Counted from the first letter of the stretch, positions 6,970-14,969 are shown. The stretch: DNA of 28,978 nucleotides from Chloroflexota bacterium (GCA_005879655.1 VBJK01000161.1:1-28978), one strand, 5' to 3'. Notes: generated by a model not told the origin, from the sequence alone. Translations and numbers: made by a program.

Positions 6970-7839
6970 CTATTGCTTGCTCCGTAGAACGATTAACCCC
7001 GCAAACCTCCCCGTCTTCCCCTTTTCCATTCGATGCGAATAGAAGAGATCAGTTCGAGCAGTAGTAATACCAGCCACCTCTACATGGTCTTGCCGAATAC
7101 CACACTCTTTGAGTTGCAGGAGCAGCGCTGCATTCATATCCAGCAAAAACGACCCATCCATCTGTAGTGTGAAGAACAGCCTAGTTTGGTCGCCAAAGCT
7201 CTGCTGATATGTAGCAACGACATCATCTCGTACCTGTAAATCATGCTTGCCAAGATTGGGGCTGATTCCTACCAGAATATCGTGGGGATTACAACCGAAC
7301 GTATCTTGCATTACCGCAATCATTCTCACCGCAATTTTTCCAGCCACGCCACGCCAGCCCGCATGAGCAATGGCCACAACCTGCTGCACCGGGTCAAAAA
7401 ACGAGACCGCAGCACAATCAGCAACAGGCATCAAGAGCGGAGTATCAAGCAGATTAGTCACAAGGCCATCAGTCGCTGGCAGTACAGTTGTCCGGTCTAG
7501 TGCACCCCGTCCGCGCAACGGCTCATTCACCACCGTAATCCTGACACCTTGCACCAATTGCCCAACCGTCAGCGTCTCCAAAGCCACACCGACAGCCTCA
7601 CAGAGCAAACGCCGGTTCTCAAGCACATGCTCAGCTGCATCAAAGCTGCTCAGTGCCAAGTTCAGACTCGTATACGCCCCTTGACTTACTCCGCCCAGCC
7701 GCGTCGAGACGACATTACCCACGTTTGGATGAGCGGCAAAGAGCTGGTACGACAATAGGGGGAGCCGACCGTACCAGTGCAGTATCATGGGCGTATCTAA
7801 TGGCAGTCTATCCTGGCCATTTATGCGGATTGATTGCAT
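6970..7839 (-). CDS. pgeF: YfiH/PgeF (polyphenol oxidase, LACC1) family protein
   Basis: A 289-residue protein from the ATG at 7839, which has an AGGAGAGG site 6 bases upstream; a longer frame to 7905 lacks a site. The family motifs VSTRLGGVS, VADCAAVSFFDP and AIAHAGWRG are present, and the C-terminus has TTARTDLFYSHR..KGKTGRFAGLI. Family members act on purine nucleosides and were earlier called laccase-like or peptidoglycan-editing factors. Of the three metal/catalytic residues, Cys (C142) and the second His (H159) are present. The first, normally the His of QVHG, reads LVQG with Gln at about residue 97. The GPCIG motif is also altered (ISPNLG). Activity may be reduced or changed. Confidence 0.88.
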   Translation of the reverse strand: MQSIRINGQDRLPLDTPMILHWYGRLPLLSYQLFAAHPNVGNVVSTRLGGVSQGAYTSLNLALSSFDAAEHVLENRRLLCEAVGVALETLTVGQLVQGVRITVVNEPLRGRGALDRTTVLPATDGLVTNLLDTPLLMPVADCAAVSFFDPVQQVVAIAHAGWRGVAGKIAVRMIAVMQDTFGCNPHDILVGISPNLGKHDLQVRDDVVATYQQSFGDQTRLFFTLQMDGSFLLDMNAALLLQLKECGIRQDHVEVAGITTARTDLFYSHRMEKGKTGRFAGLIVLRSKQ

Positions 7840-8007
7840 ATATCCTCTCCTGAACGAATGTGCTTTAGAGCTATTGTAGCATAAACCTGATGAAAGCAAT
7901 CCCATAGCATCCGCTCTTTGGCATGTCTCACAAGATATTTTTGATTAAAAATAAAACGATCGTTCGTTAGGTTTGTATTTAGTTGTAGCTTTTAACAGTG
8001 AATATTT

Positions 8008-8037
8008 TTGACTGATACTTGCATAGCGGTCTATACT
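8008..8037 (+). promoter_or_regulatory. Sigma-70-type promoter for the Rpn-like gene
   Basis: TTGACT (8008-8013) and TATACT (8032-8037) are separated by 18 bases. The predicted start of transcription is about 40 bases before the TTG start codon. This lies in the otherwise gene-free gap after the divergent pgeF gene. Confidence 0.6.
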
Positions 8038-8083
8038 GTTATATACTACATACATCAAAGTAGAAAGGGCAAGGTGCCAACCG

Positions 8084-8998
8084 TTGATAAAAAACCCGCA
8101 CCTGTATGACAGCTCGCTCAAGGCGTTGTTAGAAGGGCACACAGCAGAAATCCTCACTCATCTCTTACCGGAAGTTAAGGTGGGAAAAGAATTGAATAGT
8201 GAGGTACTCAAACCGCCACTACGGGCGGACCGTCTCTATCTAGCTCGCTATGGCAGACAAGTATGTATTTTGCATATCGAGTTAGAAACAAGGGTTAGTG
8301 GAACAATAGTCTATCGGCTTATTGAGTACTACGGCATTCTTTACCGAAAATACCGTAAGCCAATTGTCCCAGTAATAATCTACCCGTTTCGTTCAAAAAA
8401 ATCGCTGCCGAAGACACCCTTGGATGTAAAAGTCGGCAGTGAAACAATTCTTAACTTTTCTTTTCGTATTCTAGCGCTTTGGCATTTGCAGGCTCAGCAG
8501 TTCCTTGATAAACACGCAATCAGCATGTATGCCTTATTGCCGACCATGCAGGGTGCGACATATAATGTATTGAGGCGAGCGCTAGACGAGATGAAAGATG
8601 GCTATGGGGACAACAAGAGACTGTTAGCTGAACGAATCTTATTGTTCGATGTGTTTTTGCTGAGATCTGATATGGTTTCATTAGAAGACAAAGAGAAGAT
8701 TGGTAAGGAGTTAGAGATGTTTGAAAGCTTAATAGAAGAAAGCCGCTTATTACGCAAGAAAACGGCAGAGGCTAGAGCACAGGCCCTCACAGAGGGGAAA
8801 ATAGAGGGGAAAATAGAGGGGGAACAACAAGCTATCCTAAAAATAGTGCAGACTCGCTTTCCCTTACTGGCTGACGAAGCACAACAGAAAATCAAGGGGA
8901 TTAAGGAACTGACTCTGCTAGAGAGTATGATTGAACAGTTCCTTATTGCTCCTGATGAGAATGTGGCTCGTAGTCTGCTTAGGCCATCAATAGCGTAG
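8084..8998 (+). CDS. Rpn-family recombination-promoting nuclease/transposase-like protein (PD-(D/E)XK)
   Basis: A 304-residue protein starting at TTG. The N-terminal half has the layout of Rpn/YhgA-like nucleases: SSLKALLEGHTAEILTHLL, then the acidic core RADRLYL (D49) and CILHIELETR (E66, E68), followed by YRLIEYYGILYRKYRKPIVPVIIYPF. The C-terminal part is helical and ends in TRFPLLADEAQQKIKGI..LTLLESMIEQFL, a common tail in this family. A short tandem repeat (EGKIEGKIEG) comes from a repeated GAGGGGAAAATA unit. Family members are linked to RecA-independent DNA rearrangement or phage defence. It is monocistronic, with its own promoter and terminator. Confidence 0.8.
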   Translation: MIKNPHLYDSSLKALLEGHTAEILTHLLPEVKVGKELNSEVLKPPLRADRLYLARYGRQVCILHIELETRVSGTIVYRLIEYYGILYRKYRKPIVPVIIYPFRSKKSLPKTPLDVKVGSETILNFSFRILALWHLQAQQFLDKHAISMYALLPTMQGATYNVLRRALDEMKDGYGDNKRLLAERILLFDVFLLRSDMVSLEDKEKIGKELEMFESLIEESRLLRKKTAEARAQALTEGKIEGKIEGEQQAILKIVQTRFPLLADEAQQKIKGIKELTLLESMIEQFLIAPDENVARSLLRPSIA

Positions 8999-9000
8999 CT

Positions 9001-9040
9001 ATATTGAGGAGCGGGACTTTCCGCTCCTCAATATGTTTTT
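9001..9040 (+). terminator. Rho-independent terminator after the Rpn-like gene
   Basis: A perfect 14-bp stem (ATATTGAGGAGCGG at 9001-9014 with its complement at 9021-9034) has a 6-base loop and is followed by GTTTTT. Confidence 0.9.
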
Positions 9041-9049
9041 GTGGAGGTT

Positions 9050-9157
9050 TGATATGGGATCGCCACAGGTCAAGTCGGTAGCGTGGTCGTCGGTGGCAAG
9101 CGCATAGCCTCTGGTTCTTGGGATAACGTCTGGGCGGCATCATAAGCCCAAAATGAC
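9050..9157 (+). pseudogene. WD40-repeat protein remnant
   Basis: Two overlapping frames join into one decayed WD40 blade. QVKSVAWSS is read in one frame (about 9067-9093) and GGKRIASGSWDNVW (about 9097-9138) in another, preceded by GLIWD. The expected pattern is WD...QVxSVAWSPDGKRIASGSWD. A frame change in the middle and a stop at 9155 (CATCATAA) show that it is not functional. No flanking blades are readable, so only about 100 bases of a once longer gene remain. Confidence 0.5.
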
Positions 9158-9332
9158 CTACTTCCTTGATCCAGCACAGCCCTTTCTTCGTATCTTCCTC
9201 TAGAATGCATAGCGCATATAGGACGCACAACGCATAAAGCAGGCCAGTATGGTAATTTAGATGACTGGCCTGTATAATCAGTACAAGCAGCACATGCTCA
9301 TTCATGAAACGAAAAAGAGAGGTCATTACACT

Positions 9333-9842
9333 ATGGAAAATGCTCTTCCTCCTACCAGCAACCAACCATCACCAGCACAAAAGATTACCAGCCGCCCGCC
9401 GCAAAGGCGAGGACTTTTCTTCATCACAGGCATACTAATCATCGCCATTGCCCTGGCAGTAACGGCCTGCGCAGGGGGTCTTAGCTCCCACAAAGATGTC
9501 ACTGGCCAGTGGTCAACAGATGTCACGCTTTCACTTGGTGGCTCATCGGGTCCAGGCACGCTCGATCTACAACAGGATGGCTCAAACGTTAAGGGAACAT
9601 TGCTCTTCAAATCTGGCACTCAGCTTGATCTCAAGGGTACGATCAACGGAAAAAACATCCAGTTAGACAATGACAGCGGCTTTGCAGATATGATGCTCCA
9701 CTACAAATTGACTGGAACCGTCACCGACGACTTCTCCTCCATGCAGGGTAAAGTCACGTTCAACGGGACGCAAGACCTTGCCGATGGCAATCCGAAAACC
9801 ACGGATGGACCAGCTGGCACCTGGTCAGCCACACGCGGCTAA
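9333..9842 (+). CDS. Putative lipoprotein, beta-rich, unknown function
   Basis: A 169-residue protein from the ATG at 9333 (AGAGAGG about 10 bases upstream). It has a proline-rich cytoplasmic start, a hydrophobic segment and a lipobox (LAVTAC, Cys at about residue 46), so it is probably a lipid-anchored surface protein with a long N-region. The mature part has the repeating pattern VTGQWSTDVTLSLG, GTLDLQQDGSNVKGTLLF, GTINGKNIQL, YKLTGTVTDDFSSMQGKVTF, like small beta-barrel lipoproteins that begin with GxW. A TATAAT box lies at 9273-9278 without a clear -35. No enzymatic motif is seen. Confidence 0.75.
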   Translation: MENALPPTSNQPSPAQKITSRPPQRRGLFFITGILIIAIALAVTACAGGLSSHKDVTGQWSTDVTLSLGGSSGPGTLDLQQDGSNVKGTLLFKSGTQLDLKGTINGKNIQLDNDSGFADMMLHYKLTGTVTDDFSSMQGKVTFNGTQDLADGNPKTTDGPAGTWSATRG

Positions 9843-9910
9843 GGCGGAACAAGCGGTCGATAAATGCTCTAGATGCGGAACAGGTGAGATGAAATTCACT
9901 GGTATATCGG

Positions 9911-9938
9911 TTGATTCGCTGGGAAAAATAGCTATAAT
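9911..9938 (+). promoter_or_regulatory. Sigma-70-type promoter for the ammonium transporter gene
   Basis: TTGATT (9911-9916) and a consensus TATAAT (9933-9938) have a 16-base spacer. The implied leader is about 240 bases. The leader contains two modest hairpins (CAAGTTCC..GGAACTTG near 9958-9994, and CTTCTTG.AAGAGA..CTCTTCCAAGAAG near 9992-10025) but no recognisable riboswitch or gene. Confidence 0.65.
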
Positions 9939-10186
9939 TATGGTATTATATGCATGACAAGTTCCTTACAAGGATGAATAATGGAACTTGAGGGCTTCTT
10001 GAAGAGAGCTTTTCTCTTCCAAGAAGAGTGCAAGGAAGCAGGTCCTCATAGAACAAGCGGTTCAAGCTTGGGAGAAATCGCTGTCAGATGAGATACTCTG
10101 CACTCATCGCGCCCCAAAATCTGCACTCTTTCTTATATTCAATGAAGAAATGCCCTCGTATTCATCAAAAAGGCTGGTGAAAGCAG

Positions 10187-10945
10187 ATGGCAAAAATTGA
10201 GCAGCAGCAGTTTCCCAATGCCGCATCGTATAGGAATAACCAAAATTTCCCTCCAGGTTTTGAAGATCCTGGTGATGAACAGGAGATAATTTATCCTATG
10301 GTTATTCCTGTTAACCGGACGTTCTCTGTCTACGTAGTCCTCTTGTTGGTAATTGGTGTAGCCATTGGCTATGCCTCGACGTATTTTGCAGGTGCATCTG
10401 TAGGATTATTTGATGCCAAGGTGATCAATTCAGGAGATACCGCCTGGGTTTTAACAGCATCTGCACTGGTCCTGCTGATGACGCCAGCCGTTGGCTGGTT
10501 CTATGCTGGCATGGTGACGAGCAAGAATGTTATCAGTTTGATTAAACAAACCCTGCTCATTCTGGCTGTGGTCAGCATTCAATGGGTCCTTATCGGATAT
10601 AGTCTGGCCTTTGGCAAGGATGTCAATGGGCTTGGCATCATCGGTGGGCTGAACTTCTTTGCGCTGAACGGAGTCGGCTATGCACCCAGTGCTTATGCTC
10701 CAACCATTCCCCAGACGGCCTTTATGATCTTTCAGGCAATGGGAGCCATTATCGCGCCAGCTCTAATCATTGGCTCGATTGTCGAGCGTATGCGTTTCCG
10801 TACGCTGGTGATCTTTGTGCTGTTATGGACGACGCTGGTGTATGATCCGATTGCACACTGGGTGGTGGGTGATGGTGGGGCAAGCGGGGTGGCTTCAAGG
10901 TTGGCCAGGCTATTGTCTCACACAATATTCCCCTGGTCCTGCTAG
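10187..10945 (+). pseudogene. amt: Ammonium transporter Amt, N-terminal part (internal deletion and frameshift)
   Basis: A 252-residue frame covering the first membrane helices of an Amt/MEP/Rh channel: DTAWVLTASALVLLMTPAVGWFYAGMV, later FMIFQAMGAIIAPALIIGSIVERMRF and YDPIAHWVVGDGG. It carries a long hydrophilic N-terminus (about 40 residues) and one extra hydrophobic segment. After GDGG the expected segment, which in Amt holds the LDFAGGTVVHI pore histidine, is absent. The sequence jumps to GKRGGFKVGQ in another frame (about 10879 onward), and this frame ends in an unrelated tail. About 32 residues, near 95 bases, seem deleted. The start has only a weak ribosome site (GGTGAAAGC). Confidence 0.88.
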
Positions 10946-10953
10946 GAGCTGGT

Positions 10954-11826
10954 GTGCTCTGGTTTGGCTGGCTGGGCTTTAATGGTGGGAGCGCGCTGGC
11001 GGCTTCACCGCTGGCCGTTAATGCCTTCGTTGTCACCAATACTGCCGGTGCCGCTGGTGCCTTGGTCTGGATGGTCCTGAGCTGGGCTGAGAATGGCAAG
11101 CCTAGTGCATTAGCGACCGCCATCGGTGCGGTGTGTGGTCTGATTGCTATTACTCCGGCCAGTGGCTATGTTGGTCCGGTGGCCGGTATTGCTATTGGTC
11201 TGGTTGCAGGCGTTGTCACCTATATGGCCTTACACATTCGCAGCAAACGCTTCCATATTGATGATACGCTCGATGTGTGGGCCGCTCATGGCATGGGTGG
11301 CGTGACTGGACTGATCCTGGCGGGTGTTTTTGCGGAGAAGGTGATCAATGTTGGCGGCAACAATGGTTTGCTCTTTGGCAATGCGAGCCAGTTGGGCATA
11401 CAAATCCTGACGGCCTCTGTCACCTTGGGGTATGCGTTTGTCGTGACATTTATTCTGCTCAAACTGCTTGCCCCGCTTGGCTTGCGTGTATCTCGGCAAG
11501 AGGAAGAAGAGGGCCTGGACCTCGCTGTTCATGGTGAAGAAGGGTATCAATTGGCAACGCCGCCAGAAGATACAGAGGAACGTATTGCAGAGCTGGAAGC
11601 GGGGACTGCCGCATTACGCATGCAAATGGCAGCGCAAAACAACGAGTTGCGCCAGCGCTTGCAAAACGAAACTGCCAATTTACGTCAGCGCTTGCAAATC
11701 CAAAAGGATGAGCAACGCATTGCACATCTAGAATCCGAGAACAGCGAGTTACGTCAGCGGCTGGGCACTCATAGCAACCAGCCTATCCACAGACAATTCG
11801 TTTCGCCACTGAGAAAATTGCAGTAA
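10954..11826 (+). pseudogene. amt: Ammonium transporter Amt, C-terminal part with coiled-coil tail
   Basis: This 290-residue frame begins at GTG, but Amt homology in the same frame starts earlier (GKRGGFKVGQAIVSHNIPLVLLGAG, from about 10879). It has WFGWLGFNGGSALAA, ITPASGYVGPVAG, DDTLDVWAAHGMGGVTGLILAGVF and the C-terminal LRVSRQEEEEGLDLAVHGEEGYQL, normally the site of PII contact. Past that comes an unusual extension of about 80 residues predicted to form a coiled coil, with heptad-like repeats NELRQRLQNETANLRQRLQ and SELRQRLG. It is out of frame with the N-terminal part, so a whole transporter cannot be made without repair. Confidence 0.85.
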
Positions 11827-11832
11827 CTGCTC

Positions 11833-11869
11833 AGCAGCCAGGGCACGCATAAAGGATGCCCTGGCTGCT
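11833..11869 (+). terminator. Perfect hairpin after amt
   Basis: Thirteen-bp perfect arms (AGCAGCCAGGGCA at 11833-11845 and its complement at 11857-11869) with an 11-base loop. There is no T run, so termination is uncertain. The CAGCCAGGGCA core links it to the repeat family seen at 5562-5855 and 18241-18369. It lies between convergent genes. Confidence 0.5.
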
Positions 11870-11905
11870 CCACTCATGTTGTGGAGATCTTTGCTGTGTG
11901 AGGCA

Positions 11906-12556
11906 TCAGGTATTCACACCTGGATGCAACAGTACAGTGCTGATCTTCTCTGTTTCAGGCTTTGCACCCAGCGTCCATAAGAGGAGGGCCGCAATCACAA
12001 CTAGAAAACCTACCATCGCAATAACCATCTGAAGCAGCAAACCAATCACGATCAATAGCAGACCAGCAGCCGTAATTACGGGCCAGATGCTAGGTGCCGT
12101 GTGAGACTTATATGTCGCAAGCAATGCGGCCTCGGCCCTGGCTTCAATTGCGGCTTCTTTAGCTGCCTGAGCTGCTAATTGCCGAGAGATCGCTTTAAAC
12201 AGAATGCGTGCATCAAATGGTTTGGGCAGGTAAGTGATATGGGTAGGGGCAACGGCAATGATCTTATCAGATGGGTGGTCGCTGGGTCTGTTATCCCATG
12301 CCAGTGCTACAACAGGTAATGGAGCAAAGTGAGGATGTGATTGCACACGCTCTAGCAAGGACCAGTTAGTACCTGTATTGCTATCTATATCGAGTACCAG
12401 CAGGGTGAGCTGCTGTATATCAAAAGCTGGGATACTTGCGAGGGAACTGGCCTCGATGACATAGAGACCGCGTTGCTGTAGACCGAGGGATATGAGACGC
12501 CGTAGCGACTGATCCGCTTCTATGAGGAGGATGATTGGCTTTTTCTCTTGCGACAT
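11906..12556 (-). CDS. Membrane-anchored receiver-domain protein
   Basis: A 216-residue protein from the ATG at 12556 (MSQEKKPIILLIEAD), preferred over an upstream start because the receiver begins there. Residues 7-125 form a response-regulator receiver: acidic pair in LIEADQ, phosphoacceptor Asp in TLLVLDIDSNTG, and conserved Lys in TYLPKPF. A short Ala-rich helix then leads to two hydrophobic segments (about 157-200: WPVITAAGLLLIVIGLLL, MVGFLVVIAALLLW) instead of an output domain. It lies downstream of the hybrid kinase (12691-14523) on the same strand, so it is a likely partner. A receiver tethered by a C-terminal membrane hairpin is unusual. Confidence 0.8.
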   Translation of the reverse strand: MSQEKKPIILLIEADQSLRRLISLGLQQRGLYVIEASSLASIPAFDIQQLTLLVLDIDSNTGTNWSLLERVQSHPHFAPLPVVALAWDNRPSDHPSDKIIAVAPTHITYLPKPFDARILFKAISRQLAAQAAKEAAIEARAEAALLATYKSHTAPSIWPVITAAGLLLIVIGLLLQMVIAMVGFLVVIAALLLWTLGAKPETEKISTVLLHPGVNT

Positions 12557-12656
12557 GTGTTTGTTTCTCCATGCTGCAACGTCTGAAAGGTTTGCTAACA
12601 CTTCTTAGCATTGAGCATAATGGGAACACATTACAAGCTCTTTACTACTCGGAGCT

Positions 12657-12677
12657 GTCACCTTACAATGGCCTGAA
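12657..12677 (-). promoter_or_regulatory. Second copy of the motif seen upstream of the ccm operon
   Basis: On the minus strand it reads TTCAGGCCATTGTAAGG followed by TGAC. It matches 19 of 21 positions of 5461-5481 and lies 101-121 bases before the receiver-protein start, just after the kinase stop. It may mark a promoter that lets the receiver gene be expressed apart from the kinase. Confidence 0.35.
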
Positions 12678-12690
12678 TATCTCTCCTAAA

Positions 12691-14523
12691 TTATATCAAG
12701 GAAGGCGGAGCTATCTTCATGAGTTTATAGCCAACGTCGGGGACGGTGACGATATATTTGGGATGACGCGAATCTTCTTCAATCTTACGACGGAGGCGGC
12801 TGATATATACCCAGATAAAATCGACATCACGGTTGTATTCCGGCCCCCAGACCTTTTCCAGTAGCAGTTCATGTGTCACGACCATACCTGCATTCTGGGC
12901 TAAGACATTGAGCAGGTTGTATTCAGTGCGACTGAGCTGAACGGTCTTGTCCCGTACGGTGACGATATGTTGCGCGTGATCGATGATGAGATCGCCGGTA
13001 CAAAAGATAGCAGCCAGCAACTCTTTCATACCAAATGGCTTAAGCATGAGATCATCGCCGCCACAATCAAAGATCTGCGCACGTTCGTCTTCGTCGCAAT
13101 CGTCGGACAGCACGATCACAGGGATCGGCGAGAACTCGCGCAAGCGCTGCAACAATTGAATACCACTCATATCCGCCAGACGTGTCGAGAGAATAATCAA
13201 AGCTGGCTCTTCCAGGTCTAATTGACGCAAGAATTGCACCCCATGGTTGACAGTATGTACACGATACTGCTGCTCCTCCAGGTTCGCGCGTATATAGCGG
13301 GCCATACGTGGATCACTCTCTGCCAGCAAGATGCCAATGCGCCGATCTGCCTTTCGTAAGGCTGGCCGCGTCGTATTGCTTGGGATAACTTGCTGGGCAG
13401 TTGGTAATAGTGCCTTAGCAGGCGGCAACAGCGAGCTAGTCGCATGTGACGCAATAGGCAACGTAAAAGAGAAGGTTGCACCGTGTCTATGCCCTGCTGA
13501 GTCGGCCCAGATTTTTCCGCCGTGCGCCTCAACCGCTGCCCGTGCCGCTGCCAGTCCCAGACCAGTGCCGCCAACTTGCTCATCATCATCTTGCTGTATG
13601 CGATAGAAGCGGTCAAAAATGTGACTGAGATGCTCTAGCGCGATACCAATACCCTCGTCGGTAATCGCTATGCGTAGCTCACCATCGTCCGTCTCTGCCG
13701 CAATAGTAATCATTTTGCCCGCAGGTGAGTACGTCACTGCATTCTTCAGCAGGTGATTGAGCGTCTGCTCAATACGCACCACATCACATAGCACAGGCGG
13801 CAGATCGGGAGGAATACGTAGCACAAAGCGATGACTGGTTGCGAGCTTATGCCAGCGTCGAACAAGTTGTTCCAGCATTTCAGGGATATACACCTGTGTC
13901 ATACGTAGAGGTTGCGTTCCGGCATCCAAGCGCCAGACATCTAGCAGTGTATTCAGGATATCATGGAGGCGATCGGATTGGGTATCAATCATCTGCAACA
14001 TTTCCCGCTGAATTGCGGGGTCCCAACGTGCAGAACTACCCAATAGCGTCGTCGCGCAACCTTTAATAATCGCTAAGGGAGTCTTGAGTTCGTGAGCGGC
14101 TAGTGCCAGCGTCTCGCCGCGAGACTCAAGTATCGAACGCTCTAGCGTAATGTCATCGAAGAGTATACCACGTCCAAGCAGATTGCCACGGCCATCGCGT
14201 ACAGGAAAGCTATGCATACGCAACCAACGCACAGCTGCGTCAGCCAGTGCAAGATCGGTGCAATATTCCTGTTCAGGGTGTAGCCAGGCGTGATCTAATG
14301 CAGCATGAACCTGTTGTGGTTCAGCCACGATAGACAGCAAGTGCTTGCGCACATCGAAATCTTGCGCTGAAAGCACATCTGTATTACTAATACGTAGCAA
14401 GCGCTGAGCACTCGCATTTGAGTAGATCATCTGTTGCTGGTTGAGTAACAGGAAACCGCTATTCATACTCCCACATATTTCAGTAAGAACATGATATTCG
14501 TGTGTAAAACCTGCTGGAATCAT
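12691..14523 (-). CDS. Hybrid sensor histidine kinase fused to receiver and OmpR-type winged helix
   Basis: A 610-residue cytoplasmic protein with no membrane segment. Domains in order: PAS-like sensor (about 8-128), HisKA with H144 in LALAAHELKTPLAIIKG, and HATPase_c with N261 (HLLKNAVTYS), G1 DEGIGI (289-294) and G2 GGTGLGL (318-324). A Pro/Ala linker follows, then a receiver (about 395-510) and a Trans_reg_C winged helix (about 512-605: VQLSRTEYNLLNVLAQNAGMVV, VWGPEYNRDVDFIWVYISRLRRKI, VPDVGYKL). Kinase and DNA-binding regulator in one chain resemble a fused KdpD/KdpE-style pair. In the receiver the phosphoacceptor position reads LIILS446TRLADMSG, with Ser instead of Asp, while Lys495 (LMLKPF) is kept. 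It may therefore be a pseudo-receiver. The gene is followed by a receiver protein with a normal Asp. Confidence 0.93.
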   Translation of the reverse strand: MIPAGFTHEYHVLTEICGSMNSGFLLLNQQQMIYSNASAQRLLRISNTDVLSAQDFDVRKHLLSIVAEPQQVHAALDHAWLHPEQEYCTDLALADAAVRWLRMHSFPVRDGRGNLLGRGILFDDITLERSILESRGETLALAAHELKTPLAIIKGCATTLLGSSARWDPAIQREMLQMIDTQSDRLHDILNTLLDVWRLDAGTQPLRMTQVYIPEMLEQLVRRWHKLATSHRFVLRIPPDLPPVLCDVVRIEQTLNHLLKNAVTYSPAGKMITIAAETDDGELRIAITDEGIGIALEHLSHIFDRFYRIQQDDDEQVGGTGLGLAAARAAVEAHGGKIWADSAGHRHGATFSFTLPIASHATSSLLPPAKALLPTAQQVIPSNTTRPALRKADRRIGILLAESDPRMARYIRANLEEQQYRVHTVNHGVQFLRQLDLEEPALIILSTRLADMSGIQLLQRLREFSPIPVIVLSDDCDEDERAQIFDCGGDDLMLKPFGMKELLAAIFCTGDLIIDHAQHIVTVRDKTVQLSRTEYNLLNVLAQNAGMVVTHELLLEKVWGPEYNRDVDFIWVYISRLRRKIEEDSRHPKYIVTVPDVGYKLMKIAPPSLI

Positions 14524-14558
14524 TGTGAAGTACTTCTTCTATGATGAGAATTCTCTAT

Positions 14559-14895
14559 GTAGCTACGCAATTCATTGCGCCACGTGGCACCACCAAAACA
14601 CCCGTAGCTGCGCAATTTATTGCGCCAGAATACACCCCAACACAGACCGTAGCTACGCAATTCATTGCGCCACGTGGCACCACCAAGACACCCGTAGCTG
14701 CGCAATTCATTGCGCTAGAATACACCCCAACACAGACCGTAGCTACGCAATTCATTGCGCCACGTGGCACCACCAAGACACCCGTAGCTGCGCAATTTAT
14801 TGCGCCTGTTTTGTGGTATAATGCCCATGGCGCAATAAATTGCGCAACCACGGTCTGTGTTGGGCATATCCTGGCGCAATAAATTGCGCAGCTAC
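14559..14895. repeat. Eight-copy array of the 23-bp palindromic repeat at 45-bp period
   Basis: Plus-oriented units start at 14559, 14604, 14649, 14694, 14739 and 14784, exactly 45 bp apart; inverted units start at 14829 and 14873. Units vary as GTAGCTRCGCAATTYATTGC+GCC. The 22-base spacers alternate between two sequences (ACGTGGCACCACCAARACAC.. and AGAATACACCCCAACACAGA..), giving a 90-bp higher-order tandem repeat. The spacer between the inverted units resembles the complement of the second type. Open frames across this stretch on both strands merely translate the repeats. This array fills the gap between the kinase gene and the Cys-rich membrane protein. Confidence 0.92.
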
Positions 14896-14969
14896 CGGGG
14901 GATACCCCCTTGCCAATTTGGCTGTTCCTATTTTAGCAAAAAATGTCAATGAGCAACCATATCACCATG

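Noticed and set aside
8979..9365. 128-residue minus-strand open frame
   Set aside because: It covers a terminator, a WD40 relic on the other strand and the promoter of the lipoprotein gene, and has no recognisable domain.
9940..10186. Riboswitch in the amt leader
   Set aside because: Two modest hairpins can be drawn, but no known riboswitch core could be recognised.
14525..14882. Open frames of about 100 residues on both strands
   Set aside because: They only translate the 90-bp tandem repeat in several frames and show no independent coding signal.
14559..14895. CRISPR array
   Set aside because: Repeat and spacer lengths (23 and 22) are CRISPR-like, but the spacers are just two sequences in alternation, the last copies are inverted, and no cas gene is present.
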